Under the pieces are notes generated by a model, which was given only the letters and a program-made list of their open reading frames with translations, had not been told where the DNA came from and searched no databases. DNA of 64,000 nucleotides from Streptomyces sp. CB03234 (GTDB lineage Bacteria > Actinomycetota > Actinomycetes > Streptomycetales > Streptomycetaceae), in the NCBI RefSeq assembly GCF_001905885.1, contig NZ_LIYH01000003.1, positions 744,001 to 808,000 on the forward strand, in the 5' to 3' direction. Below, one piece after another: positions 33,758 to 46,220 of the stretch. The stretch's first letter is position 1. Every line of letters begins with the position of its first letter. A program made the position numbers and the translations under genes.

Positions 33758-34546
33758 CTACTCCGAGAGCAGGCCGGACTCGACTGCGCGGACGCCCGCC
33801 TGGAAACGGGAGCTGGCATCGAGCTCCCGCATGATCTTGGCGACGTACCGCCGGTACGTGCGCAGGGACACGTTCAGCTCGCGTGCGGCGATCTCATCCG
33901 TGTCGCCGGCGCGCAGCCGCTCCAGGATGGCGCGCATCAGTTCGGTGCGCAGCCGGGAGCCGCACCCGGTCGTGTCGTCCCGCCTGCGTCCACGCGACCA
34001 GGTGCCGGCGAACAGCAGCTCCAACGCCCGTACCGCCGCCGTGTCGTTGACGACGGCACCTTGTCCGCCTGCCGCCTCCGGCGCCCTGACCAGTGCGGAG
34101 ACGCCGTCGACCACCAGGGTCTCCTGCAGTTCGCTCTCGGAGACGCGCACTTGCAGGCGCTCGCGTGCGTCGGTGCCCAGCCGGTCGATCACTGGTTCCA
34201 TGGCCGGGCCGACGGCGCACAGCACGCGCACCGTCGCCCGGTCGGGTATGGCGGGCAGCAGGTCCACCACGGCATCCGCGAAGCCACCGGGGCCGGTGAG
34301 CGCGACACCCACCGAGTGCCGTGCCCCGCCCGTCAGGCGCTCCACTGCCTCGCGCAGCCCGTCGTCCGCCATACGTTCCACCGGCGGCTTCACGTCGGCG
34401 TGACGGCGGTGCAGGGAGACGCTGGACTCGATCAGCGCCTGCGCCTGGAGCAGCGTCTGCTCCAGGTCCGCGATTCCTCCGTCAGCGCCGGTTCTTCGGG
34501 CCTTGCCCACTTCGGCAGTGCCATGTGAACCCATGGCAGCATTCAC
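33758..34546 (-). CDS. LuxR-type HTH regulator (paralogue 2)
   Basis: A 262-residue regulator with the same layout as its neighbour: an N-terminal helix LEQTLLQAQALIESSVSLHR, a sensor-like middle domain, and a helix-turn-helix (DEIAARELNVSLRTYRRYVA, then SSRFQAGVRAVESGLL) at the C-terminus. The near-identical DNA-binding halves suggest a tandem duplication and possibly overlapping targets, while the middle domains have diverged. The GTG at 34546 or an ATG four codons later could be the start. Two dyad-symmetric elements lie 118-167 bases upstream and could be its operators. Confidence 0.82.
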   Translation of the reverse strand: MNAAMGSHGTAEVGKARRTGADGGIADLEQTLLQAQALIESSVSLHRRHADVKPPVERMADDGLREAVERLTGGARHSVGVALTGPGGFADAVVDLLPAIPDRATVRVLCAVGPAMEPVIDRLGTDARERLQVRVSESELQETLVVDGVSALVRAPEAAGGQGAVVNDTAAVRALELLFAGTWSRGRRRDDTTGCGSRLRTELMRAILERLRAGDTDEIAARELNVSLRTYRRYVAKIMRELDASSRFQAGVRAVESGLLSE

Positions 34547-34663
34547 TTTTACGCCCCCCTATCACCTGTCCAGGTCCTATCCGCGCGCATGGGTGGAACC
34601 AGCCACGTTCCACCCCGCGGGTAATCCCCCGATAACCCTGACCTGTGCACTGCATGGCCGGTC

Positions 34664-34684
34664 TGTCGACTTCGGAGGTCGACA
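34664..34684. promoter_or_regulatory. Inverted repeat TGTCGAC-N7-GTCGACA
   Basis: Exact 7-bp arms at 34664-34670 and 34678-34684. The repeat lies in the 438-base spacer (34547-34984) upstream of the LuxR-type gene and the decayed PPTase. I see no gene in that spacer. Confidence 0.45.
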
Positions 34685-34687
34685 CCC

Positions 34688-34713
34688 GGCCGGATCCGTC
34701 TCATGATCCGGCC
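34688..34713. promoter_or_regulatory. Inverted repeat GGCCGGATC-N8-GATCCGGCC
   Basis: Exact 9-bp arms at 34688-34696 and 34705-34713, only three bases after the preceding inverted repeat. The pair may form a composite operator. This one could instead be a terminator-like stem. Confidence 0.45.
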
Positions 34714-34984
34714 TCAAGATAGATGGCGTGATCGCAACCGGTCAACAGGCGACTACACATGGCCGGTATCGCACGCCAGACGAAATTGTTACCGCGTGCC
34801 CGCACCCGCGCCCGCACTCGCAGCCGCACTTCGTCAGCAAACTGCACTCCGACCGATCAAGCGGAATGAATTACCTCCACATGTGTCACATGGTGCGACA
34901 TCTGCGCCACGCTCAGCACCCGCACTGTCCGCTTACGGTCAACTACCCACCAAAGAAGGCACGTTCCTGCCTACGATCCCCGCC

Positions 34985-35620
34985 GTGACGACAGGCCAAG
35001 CGACACCCTCACGCAGCACTGGAAACCGCATCCCGCACCCGCTTGCCACATCGGCGGCCCTGGCGTGGTGGTGGCCCGTACCGGCCGGACCGCCGTCGGG
35101 GGCAGACCTGACACTCCTCTCGGCGGCGGAAATGGCTCGCGCAGAACGGCTAAAACCGGCCACCACGCTTCGGCGAGTTCGCGGTCTGCCGTGCTACGGT
35201 CCGTCACTTCCTGCCCGGCGTCTTCGGGACAGCGACTCCCCTGATCGAGCTGGGCTGCGCCACCTGCCCGGAGTGCGGCGATCCCTTTCACCGGCCACCG
35301 GCCCTCCTTTACCCGGAAACCGGTATGCACGTCAGCATTTCTCACGCCACGGGAGTGGGTGTGCCGGCACTCTCGTCGTATCGGGTGGGAATCGACGTGG
35401 AACGGACAGGGAAATTCCCGTGAAGAAGGTGGCGGACGCCGCACTTTCACCCGGAGAGCGCGAGACAGTAATGTCGGAGCCCAGCGGCCCGCAGCGCACC
35501 CGTGCTTTTCTCCGGTGCTGGGCCCGCAAAAAACCCGTGCTCAAAGCCCTCGGGACCGGCATCATCTCGGATCTCACCACGCTGGAAACCCAGCCGTGGA
35601 ACAGCGGCCCGCAGAAGTGA
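34985..35620 (+). pseudogene. Sfp-type 4'-phosphopantetheinyl transferase, two frameshifts
   Basis: Translated pieces in two frames line up as one PPTase. The first piece (to about 35160) has WWWPVP and LLSAAEMARAERLKP. The second, shifted by +1 (about 35165-35418), has CPECGDP, HVSISHATG and the metal-binding VGIDVE. The third, back in the first frame from 35420, has ALSPGERE, RAFLRCWARKKPVLKALGTG and ends at 35620. The KEAxxK glutamate that binds Mg in active enzymes is Lys here (WARKKPVLK). Two compensating shifts could be sequencing errors, but the lost glutamate favours real decay. It lies just upstream of a synthetase that needs pantetheinylation. Confidence 0.78.
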
Positions 35621-35782
35621 CCGTGCCTCAACCGCTTCCGAGCCTCCCCGAGCGCCGGCAGGTCACGGACGCCGGCGCGCCGGCGGGCTGGACCGCCGCC
35701 GTGGCCGTGCCCGCGGTTCCCCGGGCGCCGTCCGCATCGGCCGTACCGGCAGCACCACTGAGCCGTCGACACGGGCACCACA

Positions 35783-35834
35783 CGGCACGGCCCTGCTCGG
35801 CACGGCCAGCTCGGCACGGCCCTGCTCGGCACAG
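35783..35834 (+). repeat. Imperfect tandem repeat before the A-T-TE gene
   Basis: CGGCACGGCCCTGCT and CGGCACGGCCAGCT alternate about twice in a 29-base period. The array lies in the 280-base spacer between the PPTase remnant and the synthetase. I see no gene in that spacer. Confidence 0.5.
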
Positions 35835-35900
35835 CACCACACGCACCGGTCAGGCACGTGGGCACACAGTTCGACCATTGCCCCCTTCACGGAGGACACA

Positions 35901-38753
35901 GTGAATCCCCCACACGCACAGAGCATCACCGACCTTCTTCTGCGCGCGGCCCGGCTGCCGGACGACACCACCGGCCTGCGTCATTGCCCGGGCGGCGCCG
36001 ACCTGCCCGGCCACGACCAGAGTTACGCCCGGCTGCTGGCCGACGCCCGCGGCATGCTGGCCGTCCTGCGTCGCCAGGGGCTGCGCCCGCAGGACAAGGT
36101 CGTCCTGATACTGGAGCGCCCGCAGGACTTCCTCACCGCGTTCTGGGCCTCGGTCCTGGGCGGGTTCGTCCCCTGCCCGCTGGCCCCGCTGCGCGGTGAC
36201 CCCGACCGCTGGGCCGCCCAGCTCGCCCATGTGGACCGGCTGCTGGAGCATCCGCTGGTCGTTACCAGCGCCTCGCTGGCCGCCGAGCTGCCGCGGGAAT
36301 CCCGGCTGTCGGTGGCCACGTACGAGGAACTGGCCGGCGAGGCGGACACGCGTGCGCGCCTGTACGGGGCGGAGGCCGTACAGGCGCACCACGCGTCGCC
36401 CGACGACCCGGCGGTCCTCGTGCTGACCTCGGGGTCCACCGGGAACTCCAAGGCCGTCATCCTCACCCACGGCAACCTGCTCGCCTCGATGCGCGCCAAG
36501 AACGGGTACCACCGGCTCACCCCGGCCGACACCACCCTCAACTGGGTGTCGTTCGACCACGTCGCCGCGCTGCTGGAATGCCATCTGCTCCCCCTGTCCG
36601 CGGGCAGCCGACAGCTGCACGTCGAGCCTGCCGTGATCCTCGGTGAACCCCTGGAGTTCCTGCGGCTCGTCTCACGGCACCGCGTGACCATGACCTTCAC
36701 GCCCAATTTCCTCCTCGGCCACCTGAACGCGGCTGCCGAAGGGCTCGCGGAGCGCGGCGAGGAGCTGGACCTGAGCGCACTGCGGCACATCGTCAGCGGC
36801 GGCGAGGCGGTCGTCCGTACGACGGGCGAGACATTCCTCGCGCACTACGCGCGGTACGGTCTGGCGCCGGGAGCCCTGTGGCCCGCCTTCGGGATGACCG
36901 AGACCTGCGCGGGCAGCGTGTACTCGCGCTCCTTCCCGCACACCGACCGGCGCCAGGAGTTCGCCTCCCTCGGTACCCCGGTCGACGGGCTGCTCCTGCG
37001 CGTCACCGGCCCCGGCGACCGGCCACTGGGCCCCGGCGAGGTCGGCGAGCTCCAGCTCAAGGGCCCGGTGATCACCCCGGGCTACTACCGCGACGAGGAG
37101 GCCACCCAGGCGGCGTTCACCGCCGACGGCTGGTTCCGCAGCGGCGACCTCGGGCGCCTCGACGAGGGCCGGCTGACCCTGGTGGGCCGCAGCAAGGACA
37201 GCGTGATCGTCAACGGGGTGAACTACTTCAGCCACGACATCGAGTGCGAGCTGGAGCGGCTGGCCGGCGTCACGCCCTCCTTCGTGGCCGCCTTCCCCAT
37301 GCGCTCCCCCGGCAGCGACACCGAACAGCTGGTGATCGCCTTCTGCCCGGAGGACGAGCCGGGATACGGCCCCGCGCTCTACCGGATCCTCGCTTCGATC
37401 CGCAGCAGCGTGGTACTGCACTGGGGCTTCCGCCCGGCGCTGATCCTGCCGCTGCCCCGCGAGGCGTTCCCCAAGACCAGCCTGGGCAAGATCCAGCGCG
37501 CCCTGATGCGCCACCGGCTGGAGGCCGGCGAGTACGCCGAGACCGTGGAGGCCTGCGAGGACCTGACGCTGCGGATGCTCGGCGGCCATGTCGCGCCCGA
37601 GGGCGCCACTGAGAAGGCGCTCGCCCGCATCTACGCGGAGACGCTCGACGTGGACCCGTCCACGGTCAGCGCCACCGTGAGCTTCTTCGACCTGGGCGGC
37701 ACCTCCCTGGAGGTGCTCCAGTTGCGCGGCCGCGTGACACGCCGGCTCAAGATCCCCGACCTGCCGCTGGCCACCGTGCTGACCTCGCCCACCGTGCGCG
37801 GGCTGGCCGCCCGTATCGACGCCCTCCGGGGCGGTCGTCCGACGGAGCCGGAGCCGTACGACCCCGTCGTGCCGATGCAGGAGAGCGGCGCCAAGACCCC
37901 GCTGTTCTGCGTCCACCCCGGCGTCGGCGAGGTGCTGGTCTTCGTGAACCTCGCCACGTACTTCGCGGGCGACCGGCCCTTCTACGCGCTGCGCGCCCGC
38001 GGCTTCGACCGGGACGAGAAGCCGTTCGTCACCTTCGACCAGATGGTGGACCGCTACGTACAGGCCATCCGGGAACGCCAGCCGCACGGCCCGTACGCGC
38101 TGGCCGGATACTCCTTCGGTGCCGCTGTGGCCTTCGAGATCGCCAAGGTGCTGGAGTCGGAGGGCGAACGGGTCGACTTCGTCGGCAGCTTCAACCTCCC
38201 GCCGCATATCAAGTACCGGATGCGCGAACTGGACTTCACGGAGACCGCCGTGAACCTGGCCTTCTTCATGGGAATGATCGACAAGCACCAGGCGGACCAG
38301 CTGCCCGCCGCCCTCTCCGGCCGGTCCGCCGAGGAGGTGCCGGCCCTGCTGATGGCCTTGGCCCCCGCGGGCCGACTGCGCGAACTCGACGTGGACGAGG
38401 GAAAGTTCGCCACGTGGGCGGAAGTCGCCCACCGGCTCACCGACCTCGGCCGGGACTACGACCCGGCCGGCACCGTACGCTCCCTGACCGTCTTCTGCGC
38501 GGAGCCGCTGCGCGGTACCCGCGAGGAGTGGCTGGAACAGCGGCTGCGCCGCTGGGACGACCACTCCCGGGAGCCGAACCGGTACGTCGATGTGGCCGGC
38601 GAGCACTACACCCTGATGGGGCCGCGCCACGTGGCCGGCTTCCAGGCGGTATTGCGCCGCGAGCTGGACGCGGCGCTCGCCGACGCCGACCGGATGCGCC
38701 TGGCCGGCACCACCGCACCCCTGTCGTCCGCGCCCGAGGGAGAGAACGCGTGA
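35901..38753 (+). CDS. NRPS-like A-T-TE synthetase, predicted aryl-pyruvate dimerising (polyporic acid type)
   Basis: A 950-residue enzyme with an adenylation domain (about 1-560; [19 protein letters not shown]), a carrier domain (DLGGTSLEV, Ser602) and a thioesterase (LAGYSFGAA, Ser738). It has no condensation domain. This A-T-TE order, with the adenylation stretch [20 protein letters not shown], is that of quinone and furanone synthetases (EchA, RalA, AtrA, TdiA), which activate an aryl-pyruvate and join two copies on the thioesterase. The product would be polyporic acid if phenylpyruvate is used. The GTG at 35901 follows GGAGG by five bases. The next gene overlaps its stop by four bases. 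The carrier needs a PPTase; the adjacent one is broken. Confidence 0.85.
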   Translation: MNPPHAQSITDLLLRAARLPDDTTGLRHCPGGADLPGHDQSYARLLADARGMLAVLRRQGLRPQDKVVLILERPQDFLTAFWASVLGGFVPCPLAPLRGDPDRWAAQLAHVDRLLEHPLVVTSASLAAELPRESRLSVATYEELAGEADTRARLYGAEAVQAHHASPDDPAVLVLTSGSTGNSKAVILTHGNLLASMRAKNGYHRLTPADTTLNWVSFDHVAALLECHLLPLSAGSRQLHVEPAVILGEPLEFLRLVSRHRVTMTFTPNFLLGHLNAAAEGLAERGEELDLSALRHIVSGGEAVVRTTGETFLAHYARYGLAPGALWPAFGMTETCAGSVYSRSFPHTDRRQEFASLGTPVDGLLLRVTGPGDRPLGPGEVGELQLKGPVITPGYYRDEEATQAAFTADGWFRSGDLGRLDEGRLTLVGRSKDSVIVNGVNYFSHDIECELERLAGVTPSFVAAFPMRSPGSDTEQLVIAFCPEDEPGYGPALYRILASIRSSVVLHWGFRPALILPLPREAFPKTSLGKIQRALMRHRLEAGEYAETVEACEDLTLRMLGGHVAPEGATEKALARIYAETLDVDPSTVSATVSFFDLGGTSLEVLQLRGRVTRRLKIPDLPLATVLTSPTVRGLAARIDALRGGRPTEPEPYDPVVPMQESGAKTPLFCVHPGVGEVLVFVNLATYFAGDRPFYALRARGFDRDEKPFVTFDQMVDRYVQAIRERQPHGPYALAGYSFGAAVAFEIAKVLESEGERVDFVGSFNLPPHIKYRMRELDFTETAVNLAFFMGMIDKHQADQLPAALSGRSAEEVPALLMALAPAGRLRELDVDEGKFATWAEVAHRLTDLGRDYDPAGTVRSLTVFCAEPLRGTREEWLEQRLRRWDDHSREPNRYVDVAGEHYTLMGPRHVAGFQAVLRRELDAALADADRMRLAGTTAPLSSAPEGENA

Positions 38754-39685
38754 AGGGCAAGAAGATCCTGGTCACCGGCGGCACCGGACAGGTCGCCCGC
38801 CCGGTCGCGGAAGCGCTCGCCGCCGACAACGAGGTGTGGTGCCTGGGCCGGTTCGGCACCCCCGGCGTGGAGCGTGAACTGAACGACCGCGGCATCACGA
38901 CCCACCACTGGGACATGGAAGACCCGTCCGGTGACTCGCTCAAGGGCGTGCCGGAGGACTTCACCCATGTCCTTCACTCCGCCGTCCGGCGGGGCGAGGA
39001 CGGCGACTTCAACGCGACCGTCGACGTCAACGCCACGGCCACCGGCCGCCTGATGCAGCACTGCCGCCTGGCGGAATCGTTCCTGTACGTCTCCACCGGA
39101 GCGGTGTACGCGCGCCAGTCCCTGGACCACGCGTACACCGAGACGGACCCCGTGGACGGCGTCGCGGACTGGCTGCCCGCCTACCCGGTCGGCAAGATCG
39201 CCACCGAGGGTGTCGTCCGTGCCTTCGCCCGCGTCCTCGGCCTGCCGGCCACCATCGCGCGCCTCAACATCGCCTACGGGCCCGGCGGCTACGGCGGCGT
39301 GCCGATGCTCTTCTTCCGGCGGATGCTGGCGGGTGAGCCCATCGCCGTACCCCTCTCGGGCCAGAACTGGATGTCACCCCTGCACACCGACGACCTGGTG
39401 GCCCACGTCCCCGCACTCTGGAAGGCCGCGGACGTGCCTGCCGCCCTCGTCAACTGGGGTGGCGACGAAGCCGTCGGCATCAGCGACTGCGCCCGCCTCC
39501 TGGAAGAACTGACCGGCGTCCGGGCGAACCTCGTCCCCACCGCCGTCACCCGCGAGACCTACCGGTTCGACCCTGCCCTCCGCAGCGAACTGACCGGTCC
39601 CTGCCGGGTCTCCTGGCGCGAGGGCCTGCGCCGGACCCTGGAGGCGCACCATCCCCAGCACGTACGCGACCGGCAGGGAGAGTGA
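38750..39685 (+). CDS. NAD(P)-dependent reductase/epimerase (extended SDR), terphenyl cassette
   Basis: A 311-residue extended SDR: Rossmann start [11 protein letters not shown], active-site serine in YVSTGAVYA and catalytic YPVGK (YxxxK). The GTG at 38750 overlaps the synthetase stop (GTGA), so the genes are translationally coupled. In echoside and terfestatin clusters the quinone synthetase is followed by a reductase and a small SnoaL/NTF2-like protein that together turn polyporic acid into a p-terphenyl triol. This gene matches the reductase by type and place; assignment rests on that context, not on an alignment. A sugar epimerase role is less likely because no sugar genes are near. Confidence 0.8.
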   Translation: MKGKKILVTGGTGQVARPVAEALAADNEVWCLGRFGTPGVERELNDRGITTHHWDMEDPSGDSLKGVPEDFTHVLHSAVRRGEDGDFNATVDVNATATGRLMQHCRLAESFLYVSTGAVYARQSLDHAYTETDPVDGVADWLPAYPVGKIATEGVVRAFARVLGLPATIARLNIAYGPGGYGGVPMLFFRRMLAGEPIAVPLSGQNWMSPLHTDDLVAHVPALWKAADVPAALVNWGGDEAVGISDCARLLEELTGVRANLVPTAVTRETYRFDPALRSELTGPCRVSWREGLRRTLEAHHPQHVRDRQGE

Positions 39686-39692
39686 GCACCTG

Positions 39693-40211
39693 ATGAGCAT
39701 CCAACACGAGCACCAGCACCCGCGGCCCCCGGGCTCCAACGTGGAGGTGATCCAGGCCGCCTACCGGGCCTTCCGGACCCGCGACGTCAACGCCCTGCTG
39801 GCCCTCTTCGCCCCGGACGTGCAGTGGGTCCACCCCAGGGGCATGTCGGTACACGGCCTCGGTGGCGTCCGGCACGGTCACGCGGGCGTCCTCGCCTTCC
39901 TCTCCCGGGTGCCGTACGTGATCGGCGGCATGCAGCTGGAACCGCGCGAGTACGTGGTGTCGGGCGACCGGGTCGTGGTCTTCGGCACCCGCCAGGTCAC
40001 ATCCCTGCACGGCCACACGGAGCAGCTGGACTTCGTCCACTCCTGGACGTTCCGCGACGGCAAGGCGGTCCGTATGGAAGACATCTTCGACACGGTCCTC
40101 TTCCACGAGCTCATAGCCGCCCACCCCGGCCACTCAGGCGCGCCCCCCGAACCCGACCCCGCAACTCTCCCCGCCCCGGCCCCTGCTCCAGCACGGCAAA
40201 CGGCCGCCTGA
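39693..40211 (+). CDS. SnoaL/NTF2-like protein, predicted dehydratase of the terphenyl cassette
   Basis: A 172-residue protein with an NTF2-like fold typical of SnoaL cyclases, ketosteroid isomerases and small dehydratases: an N-terminal helix pair (VIQAAYRAFRTRDVNALLAL), then FAPDVQWVHP, and strands such as DRVVVFGTRQV and QLDFVHSWTFRDGKAV. A Pro/Ala-rich tail follows residue 150. It lies seven bases after the reductase stop, in the same operon. In terfestatin assembly an NTF2-like enzyme works with the reductase on polyporic acid; I infer the same here. Confidence 0.78.
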   Translation: MSIQHEHQHPRPPGSNVEVIQAAYRAFRTRDVNALLALFAPDVQWVHPRGMSVHGLGGVRHGHAGVLAFLSRVPYVIGGMQLEPREYVVSGDRVVVFGTRQVTSLHGHTEQLDFVHSWTFRDGKAVRMEDIFDTVLFHELIAAHPGHSGAPPEPDPATLPAPAPAPARQTAA

Positions 40212-40366
40212 CCCCTCGGGCCCTGCCCCCGGCCGCCCAGGAGCGGGGGCAGGCCCGAGGAGCGCCGACCTTCCTGCCGCGTCCAGCAGGTGGACCATCC
40301 ATCGGTCCGTAGAGCAAGGGAGTTGCGTGCCTCTTCGGTTCTGGCGATGAGTGATCCGGGATGAGA

Positions 40367-40393
40367 AACCCCGGCCGCCGGACGGCTGGGGTT
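40367..40393. terminator. Hairpin between the terphenyl cassette and GH62 gene
   Basis: AACCCCGGCCG and CGGCTGGGGTT form an 11-bp stem with one G-T pair around CCGGA. It lies between two convergent genes (40211 and 40440) and can stop both. Confidence 0.6.
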
Positions 40394-40439
40394 CCTCGAG
40401 GCGGTGAGGTCGGTCAACGGTCACCGTGAATCGGGAAGG

Positions 40440-42020
<1,581 letters not shown>

Positions 42021-42052
42021 TCAACACCTCTCACATGTATCGCTACAGAGGA

Positions 42053-42063
42053 CGAAACATTCG
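42053..42063. promoter_or_regulatory. CGAAACATTCG, variant xylanase operator
   Basis: One base from CGAAACTTTCG, the dyad I recall from xylan-utilisation promoters in Streptomyces. It lies midway between the divergent GH62 and GH10 genes, about 90 bases from a second copy. Confidence 0.45.
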
Positions 42064-42142
42064 CAGACCCAGCCTGCCGACTCACCTGCGGGCCGCAAAC
42101 CCCAGCGGGATCCACTGCCTTGCGCGCCGGTCCTCCAGGCTC

Positions 42143-42153
42143 CGAAAGTTTCG
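42143..42153. promoter_or_regulatory. CGAAAGTTTCG palindrome, probable xylanase operator
   Basis: Perfect 5-bp arms around one base; it equals CGAAACTTTCG on the other strand. It lies 216 bases before the xylanase start. The remainder of the 501-base spacer (41868-42368) holds no gene that I can see. Confidence 0.6.
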
Positions 42154-42161
42154 AACCATGA

Positions 42162-43799
<1,638 letters not shown>

Positions 43800-43868
43800 G
43801 CGGACCTGCCGCAAACAAATGGGTGAATCGACGAAGACCTACGGTGAGGTTTCTCCCACCCCTCCACG

Positions 43869-44350
43869 ATGACATCGCTGGTGGTCCCGGGTCGCCGCCG
43901 TGGTGGCGGCGACCCTCGCGATCGGCATGCTCGCCGCGGTGCATCCGGCGCCCGCCGAGGCGGCGACGGTGGACACCAATGCCTGGTACGTCCTGGTCAA
44001 CCGCAACAGCGGCAAGGCGCTGGACGTCTCTGACGCGTCCACCGCCGACGGCGCGCGGGTCAGCCAGTGGACACGCCACGACGGAGCCAACCAGCAGTGG
44101 CAGTTCTTGGACTCCGGGGGCGGCTTCTACCGTCTCAAGGCCCGGCATTCGGACAAGGTTCCCGACGTGGCCGGCGCCTCGACCGCGGACGGTGCCGCGA
44201 TCCAGCAGTGGGCCGACCACAACGGGGCCAACCAGCAGTTCCGCCTGGCCGACTCCGACGCGGGCCACGTCCGGCTGGTCAGCCGCACCAGCGACAAGGC
44301 GCTGGAGGTGCAGGGCGCCTCCACCACCGACGGCGGCAACGTCGTCCAGC
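43869..44350 (+). pseudogene. Ricin-type lectin gene, frameshifted and truncated
   Basis: Three beta-trefoil repeats are readable (GANQQWQF, GANQQFRL, and a third that stops before its QXW). The signal peptide is readable only if one extra base near 43878 is ignored: the ATG at 43869 gives MTS, and the next frame continues WWSRVAAVVAATLAIGML to AEA. An in-frame GTG at 43900 could still start a shortened product. At 44350 the third repeat ends abruptly in sequence from a different gene. It is therefore broken at both ends. The neighbouring xylanase and arabinofuranosidase also carry ricin-type modules. Confidence 0.7.
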
Positions 44351-44469
44351 GTGCCCGCCGACGCGCTCGCGCGTATCCCCCACGAGCTGGCCTCGTCGAA
44401 GCAGCCCCGTTCGGCTGCGCGGGCGTGACCGCCTTCAACGCCGTACGCAAGGCCGGTACCGGCTGTTGA
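44351..44469 (+). pseudogene. Fragment of a zinc-type alcohol dehydrogenase/quinone reductase (MDR family)
   Basis: About 38 internal residues of an MDR dehydrogenase are readable in two frames: VPADALARIPHELAS, then, after a shift near 44395, VEAAPFGCAGVTAFNAVRKAG. The segment matches the region just before the Rossmann fold in this family. Neither the start nor the cofactor domain is present. It is joined directly to the broken lectin gene and marks a deletion or recombination scar. Confidence 0.6.
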
Positions 44470-44841
44470 CCGACCGGGGAGTCTGCCCGCGGCAAGCCTG
44501 TAGACGGCGGCGGCCTCCGCGACTTGATCATGCAGCGTGCGACCGTGCCGGAGAAGGCAGACCCCCGAAAATAGCGTGCAGCACCGGGCGCCTTGTCAGG
44601 AGGCGCCGGTACTGACTCCCCCGTCGTGACGATCCATCAGAACGAGCGTCAACTGAGCGTCGGCGCGGTCGGCCATCCTCCTCGTCGACAGTTGGAGGAG
44701 ACCCGCACCGCCATCCCGGGCAGCCTCTGGAAGACCAGGTCAGGCAGCACGCGCGGACATACGACACGCTTCACGTCGTGCATTCGCAGAAACAGGTCGA
44801 GCGCACGCGGCTATGCCCGAGCAACCCAGGAAAACCGCAGG
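44470..44841. other. Intergenic stretch with no recognisable gene
   Basis: About 370 bases between the dehydrogenase fragment and the core methyltransferase gene. Neither strand gives a coherent protein, and I see no clear repeat or RNA. It probably contains further rearrangement debris at the accessory/core border. Confidence 0.5.
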
Positions 44842-46167
44842 TCAGGCGCCCTTCGCGGCCGGTTCGAGGATGGCGACGCACTCCACGTGGTGCGTCATCG
44901 GGAACAGGTCGAACGCCCGCAGCGTCCGCACCCGGTAGCCCGCGTCGCGGAAGTAGGCCAGGTCGCGGGCCAGGGCGGCCGGGTCGCAGGCGACGTAGGC
45001 GATGCGGCGGGCGCCCAGACTCGCGAGATGCTTGACCGTCTGCTTGCCGGCGCCCGCGCGGGGCGGGTCGAGGACGATCAGGTCGACCTCGGTGATGCCC
45101 GTGCGCGGCAGGGCCTGCTCGACCTTGCCCTGCTCGATGCGGACGCGCTCGAAGTGCTGGAGGTTGTGGCGGGCGTCCTCCACCGCGCGCTTGCCCGACT
45201 CGATGCCGAGGACCGCGCCCTTGTCGCCCACCCGGTCGGCGAGGGCGCCCGCGAAGAGGCCCACGCCGCAGTAGAGGTCCAGGGCCGAGTCGCCCTTGCG
45301 GGGCAGCAGGCCCTGCATGACGGCGCGGACCAGGGTGTCGGCGGCCTTCGGGTGGACCTGCCAGAAGCCGCCGTTGCCGACGCGGTACGTGCGGTCGTCG
45401 GCGCGTTCGCGCACGAAGGGGCGGCCGTGGACGCGGTGCACTCCCCCGTCCTCGGCGACCCGGAGGACCGAGACCGGCTTGTCGAGCTCCACCAGGGGGA
45501 GGCGGGCGCCGGGGCGGGGGTTCAGGACGACCTGGCGGTCCTGCGAGCCGGTCGCGGCGATGGCGTCGACCGATGCCATTCCGGACCAGTCACGCTTCTC
45601 GATGCCCAGCTCGGTGACGCCCGGCGCCGCGATCAGGCAGCGGTCGATGGGCTGGACGTCGTGGGAGCGGTGCTTGCGCAGGCCCGCGTGACCCGAGGCG
45701 TCCACCGCGTACTGCACCCGCGTGCGCCACGCCGGCACCTCGCCCGCCGGGACCTTGTCGCCCTCGGCCGGCATGACCGTGCCGTCCCAGCCGGCCTCCT
45801 CGGGCGTCAGGCCGGCCAGCCGCTTCAGCTGCTCGGCGACGACCTCGCCCTTGAGGCGGCGCTGGGCGCCCGGCTTGGCGTGCTGCCAGTCGCAGCCGCC
45901 GCACTTGCCGGGTCCGGCGTACGGGCAGGGCGCCTCGACCCGGTCCTTGGAGGCCTCCAGGACGCGGACGGCGTCGGCGCGCAGGAAGCGGGAGTCCTCG
46001 GACCCCTCCGTGACGCGGACGACGACCTTCTCGCCGGGCAGCGCGTGCCGGACGAACAGCACGCGGCCCTCGTCGGTACGGGCGATGCAGTGCCCGCCAT
46101 GCGCGACGGGGCCGACTTCGACCTCGTACTCGTCCCCGACGAGGGAGGACTCGGGTGCGTTCGGCAT
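44842..46167 (-). CDS. TRAM-domain RNA (uracil-5-)methyltransferase, TrmA/RlmD family
   Basis: A 441-residue SAM enzyme that methylates C5 of uridine in rRNA or tRNA. An N-terminal TRAM/OB domain (about 7-65) is followed by an iron-sulfur-type cysteine cluster CPYAGPGKCGGC, the SAM fold (LDLYCGVGLFAGALA), the motif LDPPRAGAG and the nucleophile-cysteine region YVACDPAALARDL. The ATG at 46167 begins MPNAPESSL and fits the TRAM domain; the longer frame is a shadow into the transporter gene. It lies 53 bases after the potassium transporter gene, in the conserved Streptomyces order. Confidence 0.92.
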   Translation of the reverse strand: MPNAPESSLVGDEYEVEVGPVAHGGHCIARTDEGRVLFVRHALPGEKVVVRVTEGSEDSRFLRADAVRVLEASKDRVEAPCPYAGPGKCGGCDWQHAKPGAQRRLKGEVVAEQLKRLAGLTPEEAGWDGTVMPAEGDKVPAGEVPAWRTRVQYAVDASGHAGLRKHRSHDVQPIDRCLIAAPGVTELGIEKRDWSGMASVDAIAATGSQDRQVVLNPRPGARLPLVELDKPVSVLRVAEDGGVHRVHGRPFVRERADDRTYRVGNGGFWQVHPKAADTLVRAVMQGLLPRKGDSALDLYCGVGLFAGALADRVGDKGAVLGIESGKRAVEDARHNLQHFERVRIEQGKVEQALPRTGITEVDLIVLDPPRAGAGKQTVKHLASLGARRIAYVACDPAALARDLAYFRDAGYRVRTLRAFDLFPMTHHVECVAILEPAAKGA

Positions 46168-46220
46168 GAAGGGGTGACTCCAGGGGTGAGACGAGGGCTG
46201 CCAGGCGGCAGCCCACCAGT

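Noticed and set aside
34703..35620. Intact 305-residue protein
   Set aside because: Only parts of this frame resemble a PPTase; the middle motifs are in another frame and the first third is non-coding in character.
44470..44841. Insertion-sequence remnant at the accessory/core border
   Set aside because: No transposase motif or terminal inverted repeats could be found in the stretch.
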